64,000 nucleotides of DNA from Emcibacteraceae bacterium (GCA_021774795.1 JAJFIR010000009.1:1-64000), one strand, 5' to 3'; numbered from the stretch's first letter, positions 32,739-42,398 are shown. The notes: generated by a model not told the origin, from the sequence alone. Numbers and translations: made by a program.

Positions 32739-34310
32739 TTAATCATTTTCGAAATGATCGGTATAATCAACGGCGACGCCATAATCCGGATCTTCATCAG
32801 GCATTTGCTCGACCATGCTACCGGCTTTGTTCAGTAACGCTTTGCAATCAGGGCTGAGATGGCGCAAATGCACTGTTTTGCCGCGGCGGTTATATCTTTC
32901 CGTTAATGTTTCAATGGCCTGGAGGCCGGAATGATCCCAAACGCGGCTTTTTAAAAAATCAACAACCACATCATCCGGGTCATCTTTGGGGCTAAACATA
33001 TCCTGGAAGTTAGCGGTGCTGCCAAAAAACATTGGGCCGCGAAGATTATAAACTTTCTGCCCCTGGTCGGTCATTTCCGTGGTTACAGAAACGCGCTTTG
33101 AGGCACGCCAGGCAAATACAAGTGCGGAAACAATTACACCGACAACAACAGCAACAGCAAGGTCACTATAGACGGTGACGATGGTGACAAGAATAATGAC
33201 GAATGCGTCATGTAGAGGCACCCGGTGCAAAATAGTAAGGCTGGACCATGCGAAAGTACCGATTACCACCATGAACATAACGCCGACTAATGCGGCAACG
33301 GGAATTTGTTCAATAAGACCGGAAGCCCATAGAATAAACCCAAGAAGGAATAAAGCAGCGGATATGCCGGATAGGCGGGTGCGACCGCCGGATTTTACAT
33401 TAATCATGCTTTGACCGATCATTGCACAACCACCCATTCCACCAAAAAATCCGGTAACGATATTGGCGGCGCCTTGTGCGGCACATTCGCGGCTGGCCCC
33501 ACCGCGGCTTTCAGTCATTTCTGCAACCAAATTCAAGGTTAGTAGCGATTCAATTAAACCAATAGCCGCTAGAATAAAGCTGTAGGGTAGAATTATTTTC
33601 AAAGTTTCCAAATTAAATGGCACGCTTGGAATATTAAATTCTGGCAGGCTGCCTTTAATGGAAGCAAGATCACCAACGCGCGGCACATCGACGTCAAAGC
33701 CAATAACGATGACTGATACGACGAGGATTCCCAGAAGTGGTGCGGGAATGCTTCTGATGAGCTTTGGCCCAAACCAGATCACAAACATTGTCAGCAAAAC
33801 AAGGCCGAGCGTTAAGTAAAGCGGTAGTCCGGTCATCCATGTTTGGTTTCCGATCGCGTCAGGCATTTTAAATTGTCCGAGTTGAGCCAGAAAAATAACA
33901 ATCGCAAGGCCATTTACGAAACCAAGCATCACCGGGTGAGGCACCATACGAATGAATTTACCCAGCCGAAAGACGCCCGCTATGATTTGCAATATTCCCA
34001 TTAGAATTACAGCTGCAAAAAGATATTGGACCCCGTGGGTCGCGACAAGAGCAACCATTACGACCGCAAGTGCGCCGGTCGCACCGGATATCATGCCCGG
34101 TCTGCCGCCGATAATGGCCGTTATAAGACCAACGATAAAAGCAGCGTATAATCCAACAAGAGGGTGCACCCCGGCCACAAACGAAAAGGCCACGGCTTCG
34201 GGAACAAGGGCTAATGCGACGGTTAGACCCGATAATATTTCGGTACGGTATATTCCGATTATACCGGATGATTTTGGCTCTATAATTGGCAGGTCGGGGG
34301 CAGTTTGCAT
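32739..34310 (-). CDS. SulP-family anion transporter with STAS domain
   Basis: 523 residues. About 10-12 TM helices, starting IYRTEILSGLTVALALVPEAVAFSF (SulP signature), with GMGGCAMIGQSMINVKSGGRTRLSG in the middle. The C-terminal STAS domain (about 410-510) includes VVVDFLKSRVWDHSG. SulP proteins move sulfate, bicarbonate or other anions across the inner membrane. Divergent from nothing close by; about 60 bp downstream of the HD protein cluster. Confidence 0.92.
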   Translation of the reverse strand: MQTAPDLPIIEPKSSGIIGIYRTEILSGLTVALALVPEAVAFSFVAGVHPLVGLYAAFIVGLITAIIGGRPGMISGATGALAVVMVALVATHGVQYLFAAVILMGILQIIAGVFRLGKFIRMVPHPVMLGFVNGLAIVIFLAQLGQFKMPDAIGNQTWMTGLPLYLTLGLVLLTMFVIWFGPKLIRSIPAPLLGILVVSVIVIGFDVDVPRVGDLASIKGSLPEFNIPSVPFNLETLKIILPYSFILAAIGLIESLLTLNLVAEMTESRGGASRECAAQGAANIVTGFFGGMGGCAMIGQSMINVKSGGRTRLSGISAALFLLGFILWASGLIEQIPVAALVGVMFMVVIGTFAWSSLTILHRVPLHDAFVIILVTIVTVYSDLAVAVVVGVIVSALVFAWRASKRVSVTTEMTDQGQKVYNLRGPMFFGSTANFQDMFSPKDDPDDVVVDFLKSRVWDHSGLQAIETLTERYNRRGKTVHLRHLSPDCKALLNKAGSMVEQMPDEDPDYGVAVDYTDHFEND

Positions 34311-34662
34311 TTATTTTCCATATATTTAAGCGATCGTCGACGCGCTAAAGGTGCGCACTATAACGGGACAAAGATTAATTGCAATCTATGAATTTTGTGA
34401 GATATAATTTTCGTATCAGAGATTTCAATGAGTCGAATTTATTAAACTGGGATCCCATTTTAGGACATGATCAAAAAATGCAAGATGCTGGGCATTTGGC
34501 TTATTCCCTAATTCATTTGTTAACAAATATAGTTAAAATTTTAACAAATATTAATCTTTTGTAAAATATTTGCATTTTTGTGGCAAAATAAGGGATAATT
34601 ACCAGATAAAATTATAGACATGAGTATCAGTAATTGCGGAAATATTTCCACGGAGTTAGTAA
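34311..34662 (+). other. AT-rich intergenic stretch with short direct repeats
   Basis: No convincing ORF over 60 codons. Near 34517-34580 the pattern TTAACAAATAT recurs with variations (TTAACAAATAT, TTTTAACAAATATT, GTAAAATATTTGCA). No clear terminator. Confidence 0.3.
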
Positions 34663-35031
34663 ATGATTGAGATAAAAAGATTTCCAAGCGGACCGTTCCT
34701 TGAATTTATGGTCAGGGATATTTTGAAACGCAAAAGCGAAGATTTAGCACCGGAAAATATGCTGGACGGTAAGCTCGGTTACATGTGGTTAATATTTGGT
34801 ACCTGTCTTAGAAATAAGGACATTCGGTGGTATAATAATCGATATGAACGCAATAGGGTCGTGACCATGACACTCGATAAAGTAAAAGTAGGCAGATCGG
34901 CATTTAACAGACGTTCGCAATTTATTAAGGGCAAGGATATTGAAGAGCAGATAGAATGTTACCATAAATTACTGGATGCCGAAGCCAAGCGACGGGGCGG
35001 CGTTGTTGTCGATGTTAAGAATTATCATTAG
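34663..35031 (+). CDS. Hypothetical basic protein (122 aa)
   Basis: 122 residues, basic, soluble: FLEFMVRDILKRKSEDLAPENML, then WLIFGTCLRNKDIRWYNNRYERNR and KGKDIEEQIECYHKLLDAEAKRR. No family recognised. The 3' end overlaps the convergent GNAT gene by 17 bp. Confidence 0.5.
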   Translation: MIEIKRFPSGPFLEFMVRDILKRKSEDLAPENMLDGKLGYMWLIFGTCLRNKDIRWYNNRYERNRVVTMTLDKVKVGRSAFNRRSQFIKGKDIEEQIECYHKLLDAEAKRRGGVVVDVKNYH

Positions 35032-35455
35032 GGAGTGTTATTTTCTTCGCCATGCTGAATACATGGTCATCCGAATATCCGATAGATTTATAAAAGTCGA
35101 TGGCTTGTTCATTTGAGTGACGAACTTGAAGGTTAATTTTCGGACATCCTTTAGCGACTAATAATTTTTCCAAATGCAGCATCAATATCCTTGCGTAACC
35201 GTTTCCCCTTTGCGAGGGCGAGACACACAACATATTTACCCAACCCCTGCGACCCTCATATCCGCCCATTACGGTTGCTATAATTTGGCCAGCCTTCTCT
35301 CCGACAAGAAATAATTCCGGGTTTACTTTTAGTTTTCGCTCGATGTCTTTTTGTGGATCATTATGAGGGACGATTAAATTGACGTCGTGCCAAAGTGCTA
35401 TTACAGCTGGTTGGTCATCAATATGAAACTCTCTTATAATCATTGTTATTTGCAT
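35015..35455 (-). CDS. GNAT acetyltransferase (YpeA-like)
   Basis: 146 residues. GNAT motifs: LFLVGEKAGQIIATVMGG, WVNMLCVSPSQRGNGYARIL (acetyl-CoA pyrophosphate loop RGNGYA near 88) and VRHSNEQAIDFYKSIGY. Close to the YpeA subgroup. Acceptor substrate unknown. Confidence 0.88.
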   Translation of the reverse strand: MQITMIIREFHIDDQPAVIALWHDVNLIVPHNDPQKDIERKLKVNPELFLVGEKAGQIIATVMGGYEGRRGWVNMLCVSPSQRGNGYARILMLHLEKLLVAKGCPKINLQVRHSNEQAIDFYKSIGYSDDHVFSMAKKITLPNDNS

Positions 35456-35536
35456 TTTATTAAATTGCTGCCTTAATTTGTTCGGTATGTTATGAGAAAA
35501 AGATATCGTTATGTTGAGTTTATTAAAAGGAAGAAC

Positions 35537-35980
35537 ATGAAAAAAATAATTATTGCCATTATTATGGTTATGTTTACGTCCCCGTCGTTAAAGGCGGGAG
35601 AGCATGCGAATGCGCTTTCGCAATGTTTGATAAACAATACAACACAAGCCGATAAAAACATTATGACACAGTGGGTATTTTCATCATTAAGCAATCACCC
35701 GTCAGTTAGTTCTATGGCGGCAATTACAAGCGCGGCAAGATCCAGTGCCGATCAGGAAATGGCAAAGCTTGTGGAGAAATTCATGTATGACAAATGTTTA
35801 AATCAGGTAAAAAAAGCCGTTCAAAATGAAGGACCGGGTGCGATAGAAATGAGCATAAGGTCTTATGTGGAAGTGGCGGGCAGAGAAGTGCTAAATCATC
35901 CGAGTGTAGCAGGAAGTGTTACGGGGCTTGCGTCCCATATGGATGTTAAAAAGCTTTTCGAAGCTTTAATGACAAAATAA
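35537..35980 (+). CDS. Secreted hypothetical protein (147 aa)
   Basis: 147 residues from ATG 35537, with AAGGAAG 6 nt ahead (the open frame reaches back to 35492 without a ribosome site). Signal peptide KKIIIAIIMVMFTSPSLKAG. Mature region helical with two cysteines and SMAAITSAARSSADQEMAKL. No family recognised. Confidence 0.6.
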   Translation: MKKIIIAIIMVMFTSPSLKAGEHANALSQCLINNTTQADKNIMTQWVFSSLSNHPSVSSMAAITSAARSSADQEMAKLVEKFMYDKCLNQVKKAVQNEGPGAIEMSIRSYVEVAGREVLNHPSVAGSVTGLASHMDVKKLFEALMTK

Positions 35981-35981
35981 T

Positions 35982-36923
35982 TTATAGAATCTGTTCTGCT
36001 TCACTGCGTAGAGCTTCAAGTGAGGCTGTTCGGCCCACAGATGCATAAAGGGTTGCCGCTTCATTATAATAAGCACTGGCTTTATCAGAAGAACCGAACT
36101 TTTTTTCAAGTCGGGCCATATATTTCACGACATTTGCTTCATTAACAACGCTATTAGATCGTTTAAATAGATTTCTGGCGGTGTTGTAGGAGCTTAGGGC
36201 TGCGTCGTAATTTTCGAGGCCACGTTCCATATATCCTACATTCCAGTGCAGGTTGGCTTCACCGTTAATATCGCTGGTTTCGCGGTAGGTGTCTAATGCG
36301 TTTCGGTAAGCAAATCGCGCCCGACGATGATTTCCAATATCGCGTTCCAGATTTCCTACATAGGTGAATAATGTGCTAATGTTTTTTTGAGACTTAATAT
36401 CCTGAGCGATTAGTATAGCGTCATAAAAATGAGCGCGAGCAGTATCGACACGGTCCATTTTTAGTTTTAGCTCCGCGTGCTTAACAAGCAAGTTAATTTG
36501 ACCCTGTTTATAATTTATTTGCCGGGCAAGACGAAAAGCTGATCCGTAATGAGTGAGTGCCTCTATATCGTTATCGCGCTTCTTGTCCAAATCGCCGAGA
36601 GCAAGGAGGCTTACATACATTCCGCGCGCATATTTTTCTTTTTCAAATATATCATACGCATTTTGAAAAGAAATATGTGCTTCACTAAAACGGCCATCAT
36701 TCTGACTGTCATATCCGCTATTCAGTTCATCATTACCGTGGGGTGTACCACGAGCGAATAATGAGATGATCATGCCAATGATCAATAGAGAGCCGAGAAT
36801 ATAAACAGCAGTATTTTTGATAGAGAGGCGCGGTAAATATGCAATAAAGTATTTTGCGTAACTTAAAAGCACATAAAAGATAACAAAAAGTTTTTTTAAT
36901 ATATGTGATAGCCGACTGTTCAT
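35982..36923 (-). CDS. TPR-repeat protein with N-terminal membrane anchor
   Basis: 313 residues. One or two hydrophobic segments before residue 60 anchor it. Six or so TPR-like repeats follow: GRFSEAHISFQNAYDIFEKEK, LTHYGSAFRLARQINYKQG, RARFAYRNALDTYRE, YDAALSSYNTARNLFKR. Scaffold or adaptor at the inner membrane. Adjacent to, and convergent with, 35537-35980. Confidence 0.8.
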   Translation of the reverse strand: MNSRLSHILKKLFVIFYVLLSYAKYFIAYLPRLSIKNTAVYILGSLLIIGMIISLFARGTPHGNDELNSGYDSQNDGRFSEAHISFQNAYDIFEKEKYARGMYVSLLALGDLDKKRDNDIEALTHYGSAFRLARQINYKQGQINLLVKHAELKLKMDRVDTARAHFYDAILIAQDIKSQKNISTLFTYVGNLERDIGNHRRARFAYRNALDTYRETSDINGEANLHWNVGYMERGLENYDAALSSYNTARNLFKRSNSVVNEANVVKYMARLEKKFGSSDKASAYYNEAATLYASVGRTASLEALRSEAEQIL

Positions 36924-37050
36924 GTTGATATTTTACAGAAAATTTTAATTGTTTCAAACACAAGAAATAGTAGGGCATTTTGAATATAATAAAAAATGGA
37001 GTATACTGCCATAAATTGGGGAAAAAAGAGACCTTGGAAGGGGCGAGATC

Positions 37051-37458
37051 ATGAATATTTCAAGATATTTAATAGCAGTGGTTGTATCTTTTGTTGTAAT
37101 GGGAGTAGTGGCGTTTGGTGGAATGACGCTTGGCGCAACTCAAATGTCAAGTTTAATGGCAATTGCCAGAGGGCCAGAAGATCTCGCGGCAATGACCGGA
37201 TGGGGAATGGCGGGATATCTGATTATCACTGCGATTTTTACCTATATTTATATAAAAGGCCGCGAAGCGGGTGACGCCATCGAAGGTGCTAAATTTGGAT
37301 TAATGTTTGGAGTGTTGATGAGTGGGGCGGGTATGGTCGGTTACAGTATGCTTCCCTATGAAATGACTGCGCTTGTGGCGGATACTGTTATTAATCTGAT
37401 CGTTTATACATTAGGCGGTATTACTGTTGCCCTTATTTATAAACCTATAACGGAATAA
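37051..37458 (+). CDS. Membrane protein (four TM helices), hypothetical
   Basis: 135 residues, four hydrophobic helices (YLIAVVVSFVVMGVVAFGG; MAGYLIITAIFTYIYI; FGLMFGVLMSGAGMVGY; VINLIVYTLGGITVALIY). GGAAGGGG lies 8 nt before ATG 37051. No family recognised with confidence. Last host-like gene before the phage late region. Confidence 0.65.
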   Translation: MNISRYLIAVVVSFVVMGVVAFGGMTLGATQMSSLMAIARGPEDLAAMTGWGMAGYLIITAIFTYIYIKGREAGDAIEGAKFGLMFGVLMSGAGMVGYSMLPYEMTALVADTVINLIVYTLGGITVALIYKPITE

Positions 37459-37582
37459 GTTTTAATTACTTCCGATTTTGAAGTGGAACAACCATGATCC
37501 GAGAGATAAAGGTTGTGGTTTTGCGCTGCCATTTTAAAACTTACAGTATAAAATATATATCAGACTTTCGGCATTTTCGCCC

Positions 37583-37602
37583 TTGACTTTACCGGGACCC
37601 GC
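37583..37602 (+). promoter_or_regulatory. Conserved late element TTGACTTTAYYGGGACCCGC, copy 1
   Basis: The 20-mer is repeated at 51329-51348 and 53034-53053 in front of cargo cassettes; degenerate copies lie at 40843-40862 and 41536-41555. It starts with a -35-like TTGACT but no good -10 lies 17 bp on, which fits an activator-dependent phage promoter. This copy is 148 bp before the tail protein gene. Confidence 0.45.
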
Positions 37603-37750
37603 TGTGAACATTTGTAGCTAATAAGGATTTGTGCGCCCGTAAAGCACTAACAATCAAAAATCCCCTCACACGAAATTGACCCATGAAAACCTTATCAATA
37701 GGGGTGGCTATGTGGTTCTACATTTGTTTTAGATTTTCAGGAGAAGAAAT

Positions 37751-40700
37751 ATGGCATTTCCAACCGGCTGGGGTCGCATCCAGAAAATAACCATTCAAAA
37801 CTCAAAAGTGGTTGGCACGGGTAGTCATTTAAATGTCCCTGTTCTTATCACTTTAAGCCACCTTAATTCCGAAATCGTTGATGCCGGAAGTAATTCGGCT
37901 TTAAATGGTGGCGGCGATGTTAGGTTCAGTACGGATTTGGCCGGAACAACGCAGCTTGCGTGTGAGATTGTCAGTTTCGTTACAAATGCCAGCGCACCAA
38001 GCCGCGAATGTGAAATATGGGTCAAAATTCCCAGCGTTTCAACTTCAGCAAATACTGATATTTATATCTGGTATAATAAGGCGGGAGAAAGTCAGCCTGC
38101 CGTAAGTGCTGCTTTTGGTAGAGATGCGGTATGGGCAGGTTATGAATTTCTAACTCATGATATGATTAATGATAGTTCAGGTAATCGCACTATTACGCAA
38201 GATAACGCAGGAGTTACAATTGATTCTCCTTGGGGTAAGGTAGCTCATGACTTTAACGGGTCGGTGGATTACCATACAGCACCGATCACTGGCATAAATC
38301 TTAACAGTAATCTAACAATAACGTTATGGGCAAAAGCAGATACGGGTAACACATTTCCTCGACTCCTTGACCTTACGACAGCGGACGGGTACGTTCAAAT
38401 TAATGCAGATACCGATTTCGGTGCGGGTGCTTATGCCTTTGCATCAGATACTTTAATAGGAGGGGATGCTACCAGTATTCAACGAAGTAGCGGCGCGGCC
38501 AATATTTGGGAGCGAATTGCTTGTACACACATAGGCATAGGCAGCGGTAAAACAATTCGTATTGGTACGACAAATTATACCGCAACCTCTTTAAGTTGGG
38601 GTGCCGGATCATCCACAAATCAAATTACCATCGCTCAAAGGTCGGATAATGCCAGCTTCTATAACGGAAGCATCTCTCTCTTAGGTATACGTGCAGCTAT
38701 CATTTCAAACGATGTTCTGGATACAGAATATAATAATCAAAATGACCCTGCGACATTTGCAACGGCAGGAACGCCTGCGCCGGCGGACCCAAACGCTATA
38801 CCGATCCAAAGTGCAAATCATGCCCATGCGGCGGATGGTTTAACGCTTACGGGTAATATTCCCATTGCAGATATGGGCATTCAGCACATATCGGACGGTA
38901 TCGGAAACACAGGAGGAACAAATACAAGCTTTACGGCGGTTGCATCCTTAAACAATGCGATTGAGCTTCCAAATAATAACCGGATGGGACACGCGGGGGC
39001 GACAACCTTAACAGCGTCAAATCGCGAAGGCGATGATATGGCCGGGGCGCGGGTGTTAACCGCAGCAGGAACGCTGACATATTACCGGGAAATTGGTTCG
39101 ATTGCTGAAAATATGGCGTTTAGAACGTCACTTTGGGAATATGTCGGCGCAGCATCTGGTGCAAATGAATTTATAGTTCGAGGGCGCTATGCGGTTTCGC
39201 TTAATGGAGTGACTAACAGTGCCACGCAAGCCTTAACGGGAATCACTACGGCGACGGACTGTATACCGATTGTTACGGGTATTATGAATAACGCCATAGC
39301 AGACGATTTTGATAGCCAGACTGCGATAGCGTATTTGGAAAATAATACAACGCTGCGGGTACAAAAAGGGTCGAACGCCAACAATGTCACAGTATATATA
39401 ACGGTTGTTGAATTTACCGGTACAAACTGGACCGTGCTTCATGGTGATAGTGGTGCGAGCGCGGCGGACACAGGATCAATTATCATACGGGATGGATCAG
39501 ACGGCACGGGTACAGCGACAAATGTCAGTGCCTGGACAGAGGCGATTATATTTGGCCAATTCAGGGCTGACACCGGGGCGTCTGGTACAGATGACGCCAT
39601 TTCGGACCTCTGGCCTGTATATGACGTTGGCATTGGTTCGCAAACGGTCGATTGGGCGTTCCATACTGACCATGTAAGTGCGGGAGCGACAAACAGGCAT
39701 TTTGTTCATGTTTTAAATCATTCAAATTTAGCTGTGACTAGATATCAAGATACCAGTTCTACGTCGGGTGAAAGTACAGTTGATATTGCATCTGCCGGTC
39801 TTTCTGATTTAGCGCAATCGCTTATAGTGGGGTCTTCTACGTCAAGTGGTACCGGTATTGCCCTGCCACGTGGATATAGAAACTATTATCTCAATAGCCT
39901 AACACAAGCAGCGCACTGGTGTACGCGTTCCGGTAACATCATGGCTCATGAAATTCAAATCGTTGATTTAACGGGATTGACCACTACAGCTGGAGGTTCC
40001 AATTTAATAATTGCCGAAAGCACACATTCGCACGGTGCGGATAACGTAACATTAACTCAAGTTCATGGGCTTACTGTAAACGAGGCCGCGCAGGCGTTAA
40101 ATAGCGATCAAATTGTCCTTGATGTATCATTGATTATGATCAGGGAGGCAAACCATTTACCAACCAGTGATAACCTTTTACTTTCGCAGGTTAATAACAT
40201 TAATATTTCAAGTGCGACGCATGCATTAGGGTCTGATAACTTTAGCTTTTCGCAAATTCATACTGTTTCAGTAAATGACGCAGGCCATGGCCATAATTCG
40301 GACGTGCTTGGCATAATCGTTGAAACGGAACAATCCTTAACGTTGGCACCATGCGTTCATGCGCTTTTAAGCGATGGGCTTACCCTTGGGTATGCAACGA
40401 CGCTCGTCATTAGCGAGGCGGCAGAGAAACATTTTGCCGATCATATGATTTTTACCCAAAACCATGCTTTGGTGGTAGCAGCTTCTGATCATCAGCAAAT
40501 TGCGGATCAATTTATCACGGATATTTATGTTGGTATCGATGAGTGCACTCATAATTTATTAAATGACGTGGTTATATTCAGCCAAACCCATAATTTGAGC
40601 CCCGCGCCCATATATCATGAAATGCTTGCCGACGCGCCTTATGTGCGGGTTCCGGCGGGCGTATGGGCCGATACAGAAGAAGATATACCAAACTGGAGCA

Positions 40701-40828
40701 ATGAAGCGCAGCAAAATCCGGGTTGGAGTATAGACGCGGCTAATTCATCAACCTGGAACGAAGTGAATCAGGAAAATCCGGGTTGGCAAACTCAATCGGA
40801 AAATCAGAAAAACTGGTCAGAAGAGTAA
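37751..40828 (+). CDS. Phage tail/appendage protein with DUF2341, LamG-like domain and about 24-residue repeats
   Basis: 1025 residues. Residues 1-120 resemble DUF2341 (ITIQNSKVVGTGSHLNVPVLITL). Residues about 125-340 form a concanavalin/LamG-like domain (NSNLTITLWAKADTGN, KTIRIGTTNYTATSLS). The C-terminal third consists of repeats of the type AxHxHxxDNVTLTQxHxLxV (e.g. ESTHSHGADNVTLTQVHGLT, SSATHALGSDNFSFSQIHTV). The tail has a Trp-rich motif NPGW...NWSEE. Such repeat proteins are found in tail or host-binding structures of alphaproteobacterial phages. First large gene of the late region. Its 3' end is duplicated at 41487-41555, flanking the next cargo gene. Confidence 0.72.
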   Translation: MAFPTGWGRIQKITIQNSKVVGTGSHLNVPVLITLSHLNSEIVDAGSNSALNGGGDVRFSTDLAGTTQLACEIVSFVTNASAPSRECEIWVKIPSVSTSANTDIYIWYNKAGESQPAVSAAFGRDAVWAGYEFLTHDMINDSSGNRTITQDNAGVTIDSPWGKVAHDFNGSVDYHTAPITGINLNSNLTITLWAKADTGNTFPRLLDLTTADGYVQINADTDFGAGAYAFASDTLIGGDATSIQRSSGAANIWERIACTHIGIGSGKTIRIGTTNYTATSLSWGAGSSTNQITIAQRSDNASFYNGSISLLGIRAAIISNDVLDTEYNNQNDPATFATAGTPAPADPNAIPIQSANHAHAADGLTLTGNIPIADMGIQHISDGIGNTGGTNTSFTAVASLNNAIELPNNNRMGHAGATTLTASNREGDDMAGARVLTAAGTLTYYREIGSIAENMAFRTSLWEYVGAASGANEFIVRGRYAVSLNGVTNSATQALTGITTATDCIPIVTGIMNNAIADDFDSQTAIAYLENNTTLRVQKGSNANNVTVYITVVEFTGTNWTVLHGDSGASAADTGSIIIRDGSDGTGTATNVSAWTEAIIFGQFRADTGASGTDDAISDLWPVYDVGIGSQTVDWAFHTDHVSAGATNRHFVHVLNHSNLAVTRYQDTSSTSGESTVDIASAGLSDLAQSLIVGSSTSSGTGIALPRGYRNYYLNSLTQAAHWCTRSGNIMAHEIQIVDLTGLTTTAGGSNLIIAESTHSHGADNVTLTQVHGLTVNEAAQALNSDQIVLDVSLIMIREANHLPTSDNLLLSQVNNINISSATHALGSDNFSFSQIHTVSVNDAGHGHNSDVLGIIVETEQSLTLAPCVHALLSDGLTLGYATTLVISEAAEKHFADHMIFTQNHALVVAASDHQQIADQFITDIYVGIDECTHNLLNDVVIFSQTHNLSPAPIYHEMLADAPYVRVPAGVWADTEEDIPNWSNEAQQNPGWSIDAANSSTWNEVNQENPGWQTQSENQKNWSEE

Positions 40829-40862
40829 ATTCACTTTTTATATTGACTTTGTCGGGTTCCAA
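40790..40862 (+). repeat. Direct repeat, copy A (3' end of the tail gene plus flank)
   Basis: It encodes SENQKNWSEE plus stop, then TTTTTATATTGACTT and GGGTTCCAATAG. It is repeated imperfectly at 41485-41555. The pair brackets the cargo gene 40939-41382, suggesting insertion by duplication or unequal recombination. Confidence 0.6.
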
Positions 40863-40938
40863 TAGAATGATATATTTCTACTTGGGGTAGATTCGTATAC
40901 TACGACTATCAACTTTTAATGTTTTTTTAAGGACATTA

Positions 40939-41382
40939 ATGTTGCGCAAAAACAAACATTATTTACTGAGATTAATTGGCATTACGATTATTTCGTTATT
41001 TACCACTATATCTTACGCGCAAGATGTCGAAATTTATTATTATGGGCTATGGTTGCCTAGCCCCTATCATCCAATTTCAGAAGATAATCTGGAAAGTCGT
41101 GGACAACATAAAATATTTAAAGCCAATGACAAACGGATAAAAAGAGTATTGGAGCTTATTGAAGATGCGAGTCCTGGATATTATGCTGCGTCAGTTGGGA
41201 GAATAATAATGAAATTTCCGAATGATCATACAATTTACATTAGTGAAGGTGGCGGTATTAAATCAACCAGGAATGGCCAAGAAGAATTTATGAAACATTT
41301 TAATGGGAAGCAGGTTGGCGAACTAATGGCTATTTTTGAAGCTATTATGGAGCCTCATCCAATATATTCTCGCAAAAAGTGA
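40939..41382 (+). CDS. Exported small protein, candidate immunity protein
   Basis: 147 residues with a signal peptide (IGITIISLFTTISYAQ). The mature sequence begins DVEIYYYG and contains a RIIMKFPNDHTIYISEGGGIKSTRNGQ segment. It is related to the proteins at 46091-46525 (VEIFYD, IVYVDEVIYIDEVGGILSSVTGEG) and 46614-47064 (VEIYYYS, IIYPDDVIYVDQFGGVLSTKTGEG), which follow an M91-like toxin, so an immunity role in the periplasm is inferred. It stands here without a toxin gene. Confidence 0.6.
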   Translation: MLRKNKHYLLRLIGITIISLFTTISYAQDVEIYYYGLWLPSPYHPISEDNLESRGQHKIFKANDKRIKRVLELIEDASPGYYAASVGRIIMKFPNDHTIYISEGGGIKSTRNGQEEFMKHFNGKQVGELMAIFEAIMEPHPIYSRKK

Positions 41383-41786
41383 ACTTGCATTTGCACTAGT
41401 TAAGTATCGCATACAAAACTTTACATTTGAAATTAATGCCTAACACAGAGAAATATGGATCAGGAAAGCCCGGATTGGCCGGTCCAGTCAGAAAATCAGA
41501 AAAACTGGTCGGAAGAGTGATTAGCATTTTTTATATTAACATGCTTGGGTTCCAATAGGCCTGGGTTCCTATAAGAGCGTATATTCCTAATTGGGAAATT
41601 TAACTTCCAACAGGGCGATGCCCTTAGGCATCCAATCAAAAAATTAAATAATTTTATACGGATCACCCTAGGCATTTTATTGTCTTTGGTATTCAATAAG
41701 GTCGCGTGATAAATTATAATATTACGTGAAAACAACTGGTTAAAATAATAACCTAATCTATTACATTAAAATTAAAGGAAAATATC
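41383..41786 (+). other. Gap holding the duplicated tail-gene end and a hairpin
   Basis: 41457-41520 encodes in one frame DQESPDWPVQSENQKNWSEE followed by TGA, a copy of the tail-gene C-terminus. 41536-41555 is a degenerate late element. GATGCC/GGCATC (41617-41632) is a hairpin without a T-tract. No complete gene. Confidence 0.6.
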
Positions 41787-42167
41787 ATGGCAAAAAAAGC
41801 AGCTGATAGCGTGCTTGATGCGGCGCTTAATGAAATCAAGAATAACTGTACGAGAATGGTGGTATGTAGCGCCGAACCCGCAAACTATACGGCGGCCAAC
41901 ACAGGCGGCGCAAATAACCTTGGCGACGTGACTATGGCAGCCGTTGATTTCACTGTTGGCGTTGGCGATATAAGCGGCCGTAAAGTGGCCGTTGCATCAA
42001 AAAGCGGTGTTAACGTTGACGTAACCGGGTCGGCTACCCATGTTGCGCTCCTGGACGTAACAAATCTTCTTTTACTTTACGTGACCACATGCACGTCGCA
42101 AGCGCTTACATCCGGTAATACCATAACGTTTCCCACATGGGATATTGAAATTGCTGATCCGACGTAA
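41787..42167 (+). CDS. Phage structural protein, hypothetical (126 aa)
   Basis: 126 residues, no Cys-rich or membrane segments: begins AKKAADSVLDAALNEIKNN, then NYTAANTGGANNLGDVTM, ISGRKVAVASKSGVNVDVTG and ALTSGNTITFPTWDIEIADP. This composition is typical of small tail or decoration proteins of alphaproteobacterial prophages. It precedes the terminase genes. Exact role unknown. Confidence 0.6.
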   Translation: MAKKAADSVLDAALNEIKNNCTRMVVCSAEPANYTAANTGGANNLGDVTMAAVDFTVGVGDISGRKVAVASKSGVNVDVTGSATHVALLDVTNLLLLYVTTCTSQALTSGNTITFPTWDIEIADPT

Positions 42168-42278
42168 ATTGAATGATTCGAAATAAATTACATCAGAATC
42201 TAATTCAAAATTGTGTCTAGGGAACAGTACATATAAGCGCGAAATAAGTGTAAAAAGATTAAAAACAACCTATTTACA

Positions 42279-42371
42279 ACTAGATAGCGCAATTAAGAGT
42301 TTAATAACTTGATAGTTATAAACTAGACCGTGCAATTATAGGTTGACCAGCGTTTATCAAAATGTCTATAT
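42279..42371 (+). promoter_or_regulatory. Promoter and direct repeats ahead of the HicB-like gene
   Basis: ACTAGATAGCGCAATTA (42279-42295) and ACTAGACCGTGCAATTA (42322-42338) are imperfect 17-bp direct repeats. They precede TTGACC (42343-42348), a 17-bp spacer and CTATAT (42366-42371). This would suit an autoregulated toxin-antitoxin promoter. Confidence 0.4.
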
Positions 42372-42398
42372 CAACCTCAAAGTTTTAGGAGAAGTATA

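Noticed and set aside
37751-40828. Tail protein as a polymorphic toxin
   Set aside because: DUF2341/LamG and tail repeats point to a virion adhesin; no toxin motif at its C-terminus.
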